Part shown: positions 9,326 through 21,060 of the stretch, piece by piece
How the letters are laid out: every line of letters starts with the position of its first letter
How positions within the stretch are numbered: position 1 is the stretch's first letter
Assembly (NCBI GenBank): GCA_035771175.1
Contig: CM069607.1
Span: 22,142,001 to 22,206,000 of the forward strand
Length of the DNA stretch: 64,000 nt
Origin: Paratinospora sagittata
Taxonomy: Eukaryota > Streptophyta > Magnoliopsida > Ranunculales > Menispermaceae
Direction of reading: 5' to 3'
Made by a program: the position numbers and the translations under genes
Notes under the pieces: model-generated
The model's input: only the letters and a program-made list of their open reading frames with translations
The model's database searches: none
Told to the model about the DNA's origin: nothing

Positions 9326-11976
9326 TGTCACGACCCACTATCTGTGACGATATACCGGCACGGAACCCCGAGTATATTCTCCCACGATATCCCTGGCATC
9401 CCGTCAGCCTTCTAATAACACACAATAATCCCAATAATCAACATCAAAACACATGGACAATAATAGATCATCAATGTAAAAGCAAACCCAAATGACAACC
9501 ATAAAATTTTTTTTTTTTAGGTCCATAATGTTCAAAATATACAAAATCCTACTTGACCATAAATTACAACTTATCTATGTGTCAAGTAAAAGCATTAGGT
9601 GTTACATAGTACAATTTATCAAAAAGTTCTAACACCTACGTCACAAAAGTGTAGGGAAAATGCCCGCAGCTAAGTTTTTCCCTTCCTCTTCCTATCCGAA
9701 CCTGAAAGGATAAGAGTGAGGAGTGAGCTACAACAAGCTCAATGAATGTTTTCTACAAGTGGCAACATATATATGCATTTATGTAAAACATTACAAGATT
9801 ATTAAAACCATTTAAATATCGTGGATACAAATAAGATTACATACATGCTCAATATAATGCATCATGTCATATACAAGACAATGCATATCATTTACAAACA
9901 TGCTCATGCAATCTTAACACCTCCTGAGTAAAAATCAATACAAGGGCCTGAGTGCGCGACACCCATCGCTCGATTGACCTCTTGCCCGTATTCTATTTGA
10001 ATTCCTAGGATTGTATGAATGATAGGATCCGCCCACCAAGACAAGTATCATGCCTAAGCGAATCCTAGCATAGACAACCCATAGAAATCCTCTACTAGGT
10101 CCAAAATTAGGGATCACCATTAGACTTACGAAATTCCCCGAAGAAAATCCCAACTAGGACACTCTACCCAATTGCTAACCCATTTAGATTATGCTCAAAT
10201 ACACTTCATGAGACATTAAATCATGCATACTACAATAAATAAGCATTTAAAACACATTTATATACTACAATGCCACATATAGAAACCAACAAGTAAAGAA
10301 ACACTCACAACTTGGACTTACCGAATCCAATCCAATCCACAAGAGAACACTAGAATGACCACAATTACTCCAAGCACCTCAATCCCCAATTGGCCTATTT
10401 GGGTTACTTAAATCAACCAAAATCCCTGCATGAAACATGGTTTATACATTACTGAAAATCAGTCCACTTGTGTGCCAAACAACCATGATCAAACTCAATT
10501 CCATAGCCAATTAAGATTCTAAAATGATTATACACATGAGTCAATCCCATATTGCTCAATTCAACCATTTAAAATCAAATTAAACCATATATAACCCAAT
10601 TGAATGCAATAGGTTGATCGTCATGATCCAACCACTATAATACAAGGTATTCAATCATAATTAGGGTCAATTAGACTATTTATCAAGTCAATTTCATCAA
10701 TTGACTAAGTCTAAGTCAAAATTCCCAAATTTTGGCAAATCCCCAAATTCATTAAAATTTTTCAAATTACATGGCCTAGGCCAAAATTACATTGCACTAG
10801 GGTTATCCACGAATCAAAATTAGTAAATTGGACTACTATACACCCACATTTACCCATGTATTCAACATAAATCACATGCAAATTGAACAGGAAACGCTAA
10901 GTCCAAAATCCTAGTTTAGGTCAAATACCTATAACCCTACCAATTTCTTGTTAGAAATTGGGGGTTTTACCGTTTATGGACTCCCAACATCCTCTAGATT
11001 AACATATCTCAAATGCAATACCTAATTCCAAAAATGTATTTTCCACCACCCTCCTCCTTAAATATCGGGATTCATGAGTGAAAAATACCCATTAGGTCAA
11101 AAGCAAGCTTGCATGCATGAATGAAAGTGATAGAAGGAAGAAAAATGAGAAAGAATGAGGAAGAAATGATTACCTTGGGGATTCTTGAGCAAGAATGCAC
11201 CCAAAATCACAACTTTTCCCTTCCTTTTCTCTTCTCCCATTCCTTTCCTCTTCTCCCATTCCTTTCCTCTTCTCCAAGCTCCTTAGCCTATTTTGAAAGT
11301 GGAAAATGAGAGAAACCACGCTTCAATGGCTTATATAGAGGTTAAGTGGCATTTTGGGCCCACACTTTAAAAAAACACTTAAATAAAAGAAACAATTTTT
11401 TTGATGCAATTACTTGCATTTAGATAATCAATTTCTTGCAAACGACTCACCAATTTAACATCTTAACCGTTCGAGAGTTTTATGAGTCAATTACCAACCT
11501 TATAGTAATATTTCAGCTCAATCCAACTGTGTGATTACGAGATCCAACCATTTGGTCAAAATTGTGCAAGAAAATCCACAAATCTGAGAAACAATGTTTG
11601 GAGTCTTATACCTCACAGTAGACAACTCTGATCAAGATCTTCATCGTTCATAATGAAGATCTATCAGAGAAGAATAAGCTGACAAAAGTTCAGCTCAATT
11701 AGACCTCAGATCTATGAGATCAATCCATTGATGTAATCAGTGATAGAAATTTCTTCCTCTATGGAGCAAGCTTCACTGATCCAAAACTCCATTTTTGACA
11801 TGTTTCGACGTCAAACGGGTCTCTGATCATTCTGAAACTTCATGCGCACTCTAAACGACGTAAAATCATTAAAAGACACGCAAACCAACACCCGTCGAGC
11901 ATCATATACATATACGTACACATATACGGGTACTCTACGGGTCAAAATAACGTCATCCTAAGGTACGAGCATTACA
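9326..11976 (-). repeat. Gypsy-A 3' LTR (left copy, intact length)
   Basis: 2651 bp, ending GAGCATTACA at 11976. Reverse-strand TATA-like box CTATATAAG at 11330-11338. Compared by eye with the right LTR it is very similar; differences include a pyrimidine-rich tandem repeat near 11205-11280 (units like TTCCTTTCCTCTTCTCCCA) that has another unit and copy number at 24800-24900 in the right LTR. A related LTR fragment lies at 44147-46467. Confidence 0.88.
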
Positions 11977-12010
11977 ATTCTCCCCAACTTAAGAGATTTT
12001 GTCCTCAAAA
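11977..12010 (-). other. Gypsy-A polypurine tract
   Basis: On the reverse strand the sequence directly before the 3' LTR reads GAGGACAAAATCTCTTAAG then TTGGGGAGAAT, the usual GAGGACAAAA...GGGGAGAAT context of the plus-strand primer in plant Ty3/gypsy elements. Confidence 0.75.
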
Positions 12011-12024
12011 TAAAAGCAAGAGAA

Positions 12025-12430
12025 CTAACCTCAGTCTGTAAAAAGATCGGGGAACTTCTCTCTCATATGGTTCTCACGTTCCCACGTTTGCTCTTTATTA
12101 TCGGGGAATTTCCATTTGACCCGTACAAGCATGATCTCTTTATTCCTCAATTTCTGAACCCGACGAGCCACAATCTGAATCGGCAACTCAGCATAAGTCG
12201 TATCCTCCCCAACTGGCAGATGACTCACATCAAGAACATGACTTGGATCGGGATAAGACTCATTCGATGGATCTTCATTAAACTTCCTCAGCATCAATAC
12301 ATAGAACACATCATGAACACCCTCGAGCTGAGAAGGTAGTGCTAACATGTACACTACCGGTCCAATCCTCTCAACAATCTAAAATGGCCCAATGAACCTA
12401 GGGGCAAGTTTCCCTCTGACGCTGAACCTC
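12025..12430 (-). pseudogene. Gypsy-A C-terminal integrase tail and chromodomain-like block
   Basis: Reverse-strand open stretch at 12031-12354 of about 107 codons: VHDVFYVLMLRKF, the GPY/F-following HDVFHVSMLRKY-type block of plant gypsy integrases, then residues 60-107 with LRNKEIMLVRVKWK and TWERENHMREKFPDLF. The latter is the degenerate chromodomain end typical of Tekay/Del-type chromoviruses. Chromodomains at this position are thought to steer integration to heterochromatin. Upstream sequence (12355-12430) continues the GPF region with a stop near 12380. Confidence 0.75.
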
Positions 12431-12479
12431 ATCTGACCCTTTCGTGGCGAAACTTTAAGCAAAAAAAGATCTCTCGTGG

Positions 12480-13250
12480 CAAACTCCAGCAGCCTATGTC
12501 GGTTATCGTAATAATTTTTTTGCCTGTCCTGAGCCGACTTCAACCTCTGCCAAATATGCTGCCTTTCTCTGTCTGCTCCAACACTGCATCAAGGGCCCCA
12601 TAACTGCATATCGCCCACCTCGTACCAACAAGCTGGTGATATACAGGGTCTTCCATACAAAGCCTTATACGATGCCATACCGATGCTCGCCTGATAATTA
12701 TTGTTGTAATAAAACTCACACGAGGAAAACTGCTCACCCGAACCACCATCGAACTCTAAAATGCAAGACCTGAGCATATCCTTCAGCATATGAATCACTC
12801 TCTCGGTCTGACCGTTCGTCTGAGGGTGAAACGTTGTACTGAGTCGAAGACGAGTCCCAAATCGAGTCTGCAAAGCCTGCCAAAACCTCGATGTAAATCA
12901 TAGATCTCGGCCCAACACGATAGACAAGAGCACTCCATGAAGTCTCACGATCTCTCTCACATATAATCTGCTCAGTATGTCCACATAGTCTCTGGCGCTC
13001 ATAGGAAGGAAGTGTGCACTCTTGGTCTATCTATCGACCACAACCCAAATGGCATCAAATCTGCCCTAAGATCTCGGTAATCCCATGTCCACTCAGGTAT
13101 GGGTAATGGTTGCATCTGACCTCCAGGCTTTCGGTGTTCAGCCTTAACCTACTGGCACACCTCACATCTCTGCACGTACTCAACAATATTCTTCTTCATC
13201 CCATGCCACCACACAGACCTCTTCATGTCATGATAAATCTTAGCAGCCCC
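12480..13250 (-). pseudogene. Gypsy-A integrase (zinc-binding and core)
   Basis: The core is clearest at 12589-12873 on the reverse strand: TRLRLSTTFHPQTNGQTERV, then LEDMLR-type text and EFYYNNNYQASIGMASYKALYGR, the C-terminal half of the DDE core with the catalytic Glu in QTER. The HHCC zinc-binding part and first catalytic Asp region lie at about 13020-13240 (WWHGMKKNIVEYVQRCEVCQ then QPLPIPEW). Stops and frame changes separate these pieces. It would insert element cDNA into the genome when intact. Confidence 0.75.
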
Positions 13251-13367
13251 TAGATGAACAGTATACTGAGACCTGTGAGCCTCTCAAAGTATCTCAGCAC
13301 GCAACTCAGCATCATATAGGATCCATAGTCTCCCTCTAAACCGCAAGACATCATCTGAACCCCTCTG

Positions 13368-13995
13368 TCAATTGGCTCGGTTAGCACTGTCTGCAAATCT
13401 ACAGTACATGCCGTAATCCAAACAATGCTCCTGTAGATCTCTAACCCCTTGAATATGGGCATCAGCAAGCTGCACGTGCATCTGATCACATATCTCACTG
13501 CGTGGTACGTCTGAGAGTATACTCATCATCGTCACTCTCTCAAATAAATGCCATTGCTGGGTCATTTGAAAAGCAACCACTTGAGTCTCTGCTCGCCTAC
13601 AGCTCAATGCGTCAGCCACAGCATTGGCTTTGCCAGGATGATACTCAAAAGGGAAATCATAATCCTTAAGTAACTTGAGCCATCTCCTCTGCCGCATATT
13701 CAGCTCCTTCTGATCAAAGAAACACCTCAAACTCCTATGACCAGAAAACAAAGTGAACTTCTCACCATACAGGTGTAATGCCTCCATAGCTTCAGTGCAA
13801 ACACAATAGCTGCCAGCTCCAAATCATGCACTTGGTAGTTATGCTCATGCACCTTAAGCTGTCTAGATGCATATGCAACCACTCGACCCTCCTGCATCAG
13901 TACACATTCCAGACCCAAGAGTGATGCATCAGCATAAATCACCAACTCTTTCCCAAGCTCTGGAAGAATCAACACTGGAGCTGTAGTCAACCTCT
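13368..13995 (-). pseudogene. Gypsy-A RNase H
   Basis: Two overlapping reverse-strand frames: 13727-13990 gives [32 protein letters not shown] and [18 protein letters not shown], the first Asp and Glu of the RNase H fold; 13368-13787 continues with [23 protein letters not shown] and EYHPGKANAVADALS, which includes the second Asp (expected DHKSLKY is changed to GHRSLRC). The overlap marks a frameshift near 13740-13790. RNase H removes RNA from the cDNA hybrid. Confidence 0.8.
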
Positions 13996-14890
13996 ATTTC
14001 AACTTACTGAAAGCTTTCTCACAGGCATCTGACCATGTGAAGGTCACATTCTTCTGAGTCAACTTAGTCAATGGTGCTGCTATGGTAGAAAAGTATTTCA
14101 CGAACTTCCTATAATAGCCAGCCAAACTCAGAAAGCTACGAATCTCGGTCATTGTGGTAGGTCTTGGCTAATCAATGATTGTCTCAACCTTAGCATAATC
14201 AATTCAGATACCCTCTGCACTAACCACGTGACCCAAGAATTTCACCTCGGTCATCCAAAAATCACAGTTTCTCAGCTTGGCATACAACTAATGCTCTAAC
14301 AATGTCTGCAACGTAACTCTAAGATGACGCTCATGATCCTCTCTAGTCTTACAATAGACTAGGATATCATCAATGAAGACTATAATGAACTGGTCAATGT
14401 ACGGTCTGAATACTCTCTGCATCATATCCATGAATATAGCTGGTGCATTAGTCAACCCGAAGGGCATCACCAAGAACTCGTAATGTCCATGCCTCGTCCG
14501 AGAAGCAGTATTCGAAACATCCTCATCTCTAATCCTCAACTGATGGTACCCAGACCACAAGTCAATCTTCGAAAAGAACTTGGCCCCAATCAGTTGGTCA
14601 AACAGATCATCGATACATTGAAGAGGATACTTGTTCTTCACAGTCACCTTATTCAGCTGACGGTAGTCTATGCACAATCGAAGACTCTCGTTCTTCTTCT
14701 TGACTAACAACACAGGTGTTCCCCAAGATGACATACTAAGGGAAATGAATCCCATGCCCATCACCTCATCTAGCTTGGCTCTGAGTTCATTCAACTCCTT
14801 GGGTGCCATACGATACGGTGGAATGGAAATGGGTTTTGTTCTGGGCATCAGCTCAATGATAAAGTCTACCACTGGCTTAGGCGGCAAGCC
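13996..14890 (-). pseudogene. Gypsy-A reverse transcriptase
   Basis: A 199-codon open stretch (14288-14887, reverse) carries the main RT blocks in order: [10 protein letters not shown] (about residues 24-33), [42 protein letters not shown] (first catalytic Asp), [15 protein letters not shown] and the active-site FIDDIL (about residue 173). So the polymerase core keeps its YxDD-type site. The thumb/connection part (13996-14287) continues with FLGHVVS-like and YRKFV-type text but with stops, e.g. near 14170. Confidence 0.85.
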
Positions 14891-15400
14891 AGGTAACTCA
14901 TCAGGAAAAACCTCTGAGTACTCACAGACTACAGGAATGTTTGCTAACTGAACACCCTACCCCATATCATCCACTGGCCTCAAACTAGTTATTGTAGTAA
15001 CCTCATCATCAGTGGCTAATCTACCCTGGGTAGGTGGTCTCGATGTAGTCCTGCCTAGAAAAACAAAGACTGGTTGTCCGGGTATGTGAAAGACAACCCT
15101 CTTGCAGAAGCAATCAATGTGAGCGTGATACGCTGCCAGCCAATCCATATTCAATATGGCATCGAACTCGAGAAACTCTAAGACTCTAAGGCCAACAGAT
15201 ATCTCATGGCCCCTCGAATCTAATAATGCATCCCACACATACCAAGTTTGGGTAAATCCTCTCACTGATCGCCGTACTCAAAATCAATGGAGTACTAGTC
15301 CTAACAAGCAATAGTCTCAATCTATCCACCACACTACCAGATATAAACGACAGAGTAGAGCCAGCATAAATCAAAACATACATCAAAGAATCAAAAATGT
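14891..15400 (-). pseudogene. Gypsy-A aspartic protease region
   Basis: Two overlapping reverse frames: 15204-15386 starts near the active site, with the expected DSGS-type text read as YAGSTLSFISGSVVDRL, so the catalytic Asp is apparently lost or shifted; 14957-15265 continues with ISVGLRVLEFLEFDAILNMDWLAAYHAHIDC, the conserved FDVILGMDWL block that follows retropepsin in plant gypsy elements. A frameshift lies in the overlap. Non-functional. Confidence 0.7.
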
Positions 15401-16668
15401 TGATAGTACTTTTGAGCAGCTACTTACTAGCCTCTGGATCTGCTTGTGTGACAGCTCGGGCTTGCTCCCTGGTAACAACTAGCATAGGACTGAACTGTGT
15501 AACAAAAACCCTCAATGGACACTGGTTCTGCTTGTGTCCTGAAGCTCCACAACCGAAGCAAACTATCGGCTTCGGTGCTCTAAGTGCTGAAGATGCAGCA
15601 TGCGACTCTGTCGCGACTGTCTGTTGTCTACCATGCCTAACTGTACTCTACTGCTGCTGGGACCTGCCTGAAGCCTGTACACTCTGGCCTGGAAATGGTG
15701 GCACAAATGATACTAAAGCGGAGGTTACAGATGTCTTGTACCCGCTGCCACCATATCTCTTCCTCTTATTCTTTTGGTTCTTCCTATCACCGAAATACTG
15801 ACCCACTAACCTTGTCGGCTGAGTCTTTACTGAAGGAGTTGTATGTGTCTGAACTGTGACTGATGTCCTCATCCGTGAGTGGGCCTCCGTAGTCTCGAAG
15901 TCAGCAGCCTGCATCAATGCCTAGGCGTAAGTCTGTACGCCAGTAAGTGCCAAACCATGACGAATATGGTCATGAAACCCACCCCATAACCTCTCCATGC
16001 GTAGGTGATCAATCGACACCATCTCTGGAGTGAAGAGTGCCAATCAATTAAACTCCTGCTCGTACTCCCTCACTGACCGACTACCCTGGGTCAGGTGCAT
16101 AAACTCGGTCCTCCTCTGATCTCGCTCTAACCTCAAGTAGAACTCCTCATAGAAAAGCTCTTTAAACCTGGTCCATGTCTAGATCTCATCGACCGTGCGA
16201 TCCAATCTCAGCCACCAATCATCAGCCTTCTCAACGAGCTTGAACCTGGCCAACCTCACTCTGTCAGCCTTAGAAGCCTGCATGTCACAGAAAATGGTCT
16301 TCATTCTCCTAAGCCATCTCTCAGCAGTCTCATTGCGAAGGCCTCCAGCAAACTCCGTCGGGGCCTCTGATCCAGAAGGCCTTCATGACCTTCTCGTACC
16401 TCTCTGACTTAGACCTCTACTCTGGGATCCCCACAGCCTCAGCTTGAACCTCGGTCGGAACCGCAACTGGTCCAGCTTTATCACCCACACCCATGCCAAT
16501 ATTGTTGTGCTCCCACTCAATTGGAACACCCAACTGTGGCTGTCTGTTGCCCTGGACCTAGGCAAGTAGTGTTCGTATTTGAGTCTGCTGCTGTTGCATC
16601 TGGGTCTGAGCAGCCTGCTGAGCAACTAGTAAGGCCTCAATCTACCTAAAGCGCTCATCCGGGTCCAT
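15401..16668 (-). pseudogene. Gypsy-A gag with CCHC zinc knuckle
   Basis: Reverse-strand reading begins with ATG at 16668 (MDPDERF), followed within a few codons by a stop, then VAQQAAQTQMQQQQTQIRTL. Further on there are many stops and frame changes. The nucleic-acid-binding zinc knuckle is preserved at about 15500-15560 as C-FG-C-GASG-H-KQNQ-C. Gag builds the cytoplasmic particle. The distance of about 200 bp from ATG to primer site is normal. Confidence 0.7.
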
Positions 16669-16850
16669 GGTTGATTCTATTTTCCCTCTCTTGTCAATCT
16701 GAAATTCACAAATAAGGAAAAGTTCATCAGAATCACAATCCATGAGAGTTGTTATCCCTAAGATAACTACTCATAATCATACCCATAAGAGCAAACATAA
16801 TATCATAATTGCTTTTATTCTTTTTACGGTTTTTAAACCTAAAACACTCA

Positions 16851-16865
16851 CTCTAATACCAAAGT
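16851..16865 (-). other. Gypsy-A primer binding site
   Basis: Reverse strand, next to the inner end of the 5' LTR: TTTGGTATTAGAGTGAG. It matches the usual TGGTATCAGAGC (initiator-Met tRNA primer) with one change. Confidence 0.75.
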
Positions 16866-17782
16866 TGTCACGACTCACTATCTGTGACGTCATGACCGGC
16901 ACGGAGCCTCAGGTATATCCTCCCTCGATATCCCTGGCATCCCGTCAGCCTTCTAATAACACACCATAATCCCAATAATCAACATCAAAACACATGGACA
17001 ATAATAGATCATCAATGTAAAAGCATACCCAAATGACAACCATAAATTATTTTTTTTTAGGTCCATAATGTTCAAAATATACAAAATCCTACTTAACCAT
17101 AAATTACAACCCATCTATGTGTTAAGTATAAGCATTAGGTGTTACATAGTACAATTTATAAAAAATAAATGCGGAAAAGTACTAAACACCTACGTCATAA
17201 AAGTGTAGGGAAAATGCCCGCAGCTAAGCTTTTCCCTTCCCCTTCCTATCCGAACCTGAAAGGATAAGAATGAGGTCTAAGCTGCAACAAGCTCAATGAA
17301 TGTTTTCTACGAGTGAAAACATATATGTGCATTTATGTAAAACATTGCAAGATCATTAAAACCATTTAAATATCATGGTTACAAATAAGATTGCATACAT
17401 GCTCAATATAATACATCATGTCATATACAAGACAATGCATATCATTTACAAACGACATCCAACCCCCGATCGACCTCTTACCTGTATTCTATTAGAATTC
17501 CTAGGATTGTATGAACCATAGGATCCCCCCACCAAGAAAAGTATCATGCCTAAGCGAGTCCTAGCATAGACAACCCATAGAAATCCTCTGCCAGGTCCAA
17601 AATTAGGGATCACCACTAGACTTACGAGATTCCCCGAAGAAAATTTCAACTAGGAGACTCTACCCAATTGCTAACCCTATTAGATTATGCTCAAATACAT
17701 TTCATGAGACATTACATCATGCATACTATAATAGATAAGCATTTAAAACACATTTCTATACTACAATGCCACATATAGAAAC

Positions 17783-17908
17783 TGTTGAACCAATTATCTT
17801 CATGTCCGTTACGAGAATATGTCCCTATTATGAAAGATTTTGATGATTACAAAACTATACATTTTGTTTATGATATTATAGCACATATGGCATATCTAAT
17901 CTCACTTA
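17783..17908 (+). repeat. Sire-2 5' LTR remnant, 126 bp
   Basis: Matches 21061-21186 of the 3' LTR to the words TATCTAATCTCACTTA, then breaks into pol at GTAACCATTAG. About 1.9 kb of LTR is missing. Confidence 0.88.
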
Positions 17909-18860
17909 GTAACCATTAGTAACGATTTTCTATCCATATCTGATGTACTTTATGTTAAAGGGTTGAAGCATAATCTCTTGAGCATAAGTCAATTATGTGA
18001 CAAGGGTTATGAGATTTCATTTGAAGCAAATAGGTGCATTGTCAAGCATGTTGATAAAACTGTTGCATTCATGGCATCTAGAATTAAGAATATGTATTGC
18101 ACAAACTTTAATGACATAAAGAAACAAAATGTGACAAGTTTAAGTGCTATCTCTTGTAATGATGCATGGCTATGGCATAGAAGATTAGCTCGTGTTAATA
18201 TGGATAACATATCTAGAATTGTCAAACATGATCTTGCGAAAGGTATTCCGAAAGGAACTTACTCAAATGATAAGGTATGTGAACCATGTCAACTTGGTAA
18301 GCATACCCGATCATCATTTAAGAGCGAGAGGCATCAATCAACCTCTAGAGCTCTCGAACTAATTCACATAGATCTTTTCGGATCAACCAAAACCAAAAGC
18401 TTAGGTGGTAAATCATATGTGTTTGAGATTGTTGATGACTTTACTCGATTCACATGGGTATTTCTATTAGCTCATAAATCTAATGCTTGTGAAACATTTA
18501 TAAAATTTTGTAAGGGAGTCGAAACTGAAAAGGGTCACAAAATCAACATAATTAGGAGTGACAGAAGTGGTGAGTTTGTAAATGAAAATCTCGAAGAATT
18601 TTGTAACAATTAAGGTTTCACTCACCATCTATCAGCCCCTAAGACACCACAACAAAATGGTGTAGTGGAGAAAAAGCATAGAACTCTGCATGAGATGTGT
18701 AATATTATGTTCAATGAGTATAACACTGCAAATCATTTTTGGGGTGAAGCTATAAACACTACCTGCTATGTGATGAACAGAGTTCTGATTAGAAAAGATT
18801 TGAATAAAACTCTATATGAACTATGGAAGAGTGGAGCACCCAACATCAATTGCTTCTGAG
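17909..18860 (+). pseudogene. Sire-2 GAG-pre-integrase and integrase core
   Basis: Open from about 17920 to a TAA at 18612-18614: LKHNLLSISQLCDKGYEISF, then WLWHRRLARVNMDNISRIV (the H..H of the zinc-binding part) and CEPCQLGKH (its C..C), then ELIHIDLFG with the first catalytic Asp, YVFEIVDDFTRFTWVF with the second region, and IRSDRSGEFVN (the usual SDHGGEF is altered). After the TAA the frame continues with PQQNGVVEKKHRTL (catalytic Glu) to a stop near 18858. Typical Ty1/copia order. Lacks everything upstream of the pre-integrase domain. Confidence 0.88.
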
Positions 18861-19263
18861 TATTCAGATGTAAATGTTTTATTCTCAATGATAAAGACAA
18901 TTTAGATAAGTTTGAACCTAAATCAGACATAGGGATATTCTTAGGATAGTTTTCTCACAGTAGAGCCTACAGAGTCTTCAAACAAATCTAATCAAACTAT
19001 AAAATAATCAATTCATATAAATTTTGATGGAAGTGTTAATAAGAAAAGCCTTAAGGATGAATTTAAGCAATTAAATTTTGATGACGATGAACCCAAGACA
19101 ACCAAGGTTATAGATCTTGAGCCTTAACCATCTTTAGAATCTTCTAAAAACTCCAAACTGCTTCAAGGTCTTTCCCAAGATCAAATTTTAGGAGATCCAT
19201 GAAAGGGTGTATCCACTAGAGCTTCAATTCAAAAAGATCAGGAGCTTGTTGCTTTTGTATCAC
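18861..19263 (+). pseudogene. Sire-2 integrase-RT linker, degraded
   Basis: Traces of the copia block FKCFILNDKDNLDKFEPKSDIGIFLG appear across stops (18865-18945), followed by an acidic, low-complexity linker with several stops. It connects integrase and RT. Confidence 0.65.
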
Positions 19264-19986
19264 AATTTGAACCAATTAAAGTGGAAGAGGCACTGAAAGA
19301 TGAAAATTGGATTCTTGCTATGCAAGAAAAACTAGGACACTTTGTTAAAAACAAAGTACGAGAATTAATTCCTAGACCTTTTCATCAATCTGTTATAGGA
19401 ACCAAATGGATATTTAGAAACAAAAAGAATGAACAAGGTATCATTGTCAGCAATAAGGCCAGATGTTGCACAAGGGTACAACCAAGAAGAAGGCATAGAC
19501 TTCGAAGAAGCCTTTGCCCCAGTAGCAAGATTAGAGGCAATAAGAATATTATTTGCCTATGCTTGTTACAAGGATTTTCCCTTATACCAAATGGATGTAA
19601 AAAGTGCTTTTCTAAATGGATACATCAACGAAGAGGTATATGTGGAACAACCTACAGGGTTTGAGCATGCTCAAGACCCGGAATATGTGTTCAAACTCCA
19701 CAAAGCCTTCTATGGATTAAGACAAGCTCCAAGAGCTTGGTATGATCGACTGAGTTCATTTCTTTTAGATCATAAGTTTCAGAAAGGAAAACTTGATCCA
19801 ACTTTGTTTATCAAACATCACAATGACAATATGTTTATTGTTCAAATTTATGTCGATGACATCATTTTTGGTGCATCGAACAAAAAACTATGTGATGAGT
19901 TTTCTATATTAATGCAAAAGGAATTTGAAATGAGTATGATGGGAGAATTTACATACTTTCTCGGCTTACAAATTAAACAAATGTAG
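19264..19986 (+). pseudogene. Sire-2 reverse transcriptase
   Basis: First part (19281-19460) reads [32 protein letters not shown]; a one-base loss near 19463 shifts the frame, after which 19470-19986 reads [63 protein letters not shown] and the active-site [10 protein letters not shown], ending with [14 protein letters not shown] and a stop. The catalytic YVDD is intact. The same domain in Sire-1 (25591 onward) is closely similar, so the two elements are relatives. Confidence 0.88.
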
Positions 19987-20830
19987 GCACCTTCATAAGC
20001 CAATCAAAGTATGCCAAGGAAATGGTTAAAAAGTTTCAAATGCACAATTTGAAATCGATTAATACTCCCTGTACCTCTGCAATCAAATTAGATAAGGATG
20101 AAAAAGGTAAATCAATTGATTCAAAACTTTATAGAAGCATGAATGGAAGTATTTTGTACCTAACAGCAAGTCGACCTGACATCATGTTCAGTGTCTATCT
20201 TTGTGCAAGATTTCAATCTGAACCTAAAGAATTTCATTTAAAATGTGTCAAATGAATATTTAGATACATAAATGGCATAACAAACTTGGGAATTTGGTAT
20301 TCCAAAGGTACTCCTTTTGATCTCAGAAGTTATGTGGACTCCGACTATGCCGGTAGTCTAACTGATAGGAAAAGTACCTTCGGATTTTGTCACTTTCTTG
20401 AAAATTCTTTGATTTCTTGGTTTTGAAAGAAACAACACAAGGCATTATCCATAGCTAAAGCAGAATATGTTGCAGCTGGAAGTTGTTGTTCTCAGGTTCT
20501 TTACATGAAACATTAACTTCAGGACTATCAAATATTTATTCAATGTGCTGAAATTTTATGTGATAATACTAGTGCTATTAACATATCTAAAAATCTTGTA
20601 TTGCACTCCTGAACTAAGCATATTCAAATAAGACATCACTTTTTATGGGGTCATGTGCAAAATGGAGAAGTCATATTATCTCATATTAACACCAAAGAAC
20701 AACTGGCTGACATATTTACTAAAGCCTTACCAAAAGACCAGTTTGTTCATATTCGTAGAGAGCTTGGGATGTTCTCTGAAACCAATTTGAAATACTTTGA
20801 TGCTTACCTCTACATGGGAAGATATATTGC
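19987..20830 (+). pseudogene. Sire-2 RNase H
   Basis: Reads, through several stops, KLYRSMNGSILYLTASRPDIMFSV (20130-20200), YVDSDYAGSLTDRKST (about 20331-20380; first Asp), AEYVAAGSCCSQ (Glu, about 20461), ILCDNTSAINISKN (Asp), HIQIRHHFL and LADIFTKALPKDQF (about 20700-20740), ending near FSETN. These blocks and the RHHFL wording fit the Sirevirus lineage as I remember it. In-frame stops at about 20253, 20424, 20515 and 20611. Confidence 0.85.
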
Positions 20831-21060
20831 ATGCTACTTTACTCTTTTTGATATTTCAAAAGGGGGAGAAAGTACCGTCATTAAAGCATCATAAACTCAA
20901 GGGGAGTCTTAATGATATTTTATGTATATTCCTTGGTAACACACTCATATCATATGAAACAAGGAACATGAGTACTGCATCTCATGCATAAACATATTAT
21001 TTTATTAGCTTGCTTCAAAGCTTACATTAATGTGTTTGAAATCATCAAAAAGAGGGCGAT
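20831..21060 (+). other. Sire-2 3' untranslated region and polypurine tract
   Basis: Contains AAAAGGGGGAGAAAG (about 20858) and, directly before the LTR, AAATCATCAAAAAGAGGGCGAT, where the purine run is the presumed plus-strand primer. Sire-1 has matching text at 27210-27239, with AAAAAGGAAGAGA. Confidence 0.65.

Noticed and set aside
15397..15801. Forward open frame of 134 codons with many Cys
   Set aside because: Antisense of Gypsy-A gag; the reverse strand shows the zinc knuckle and gag wording.
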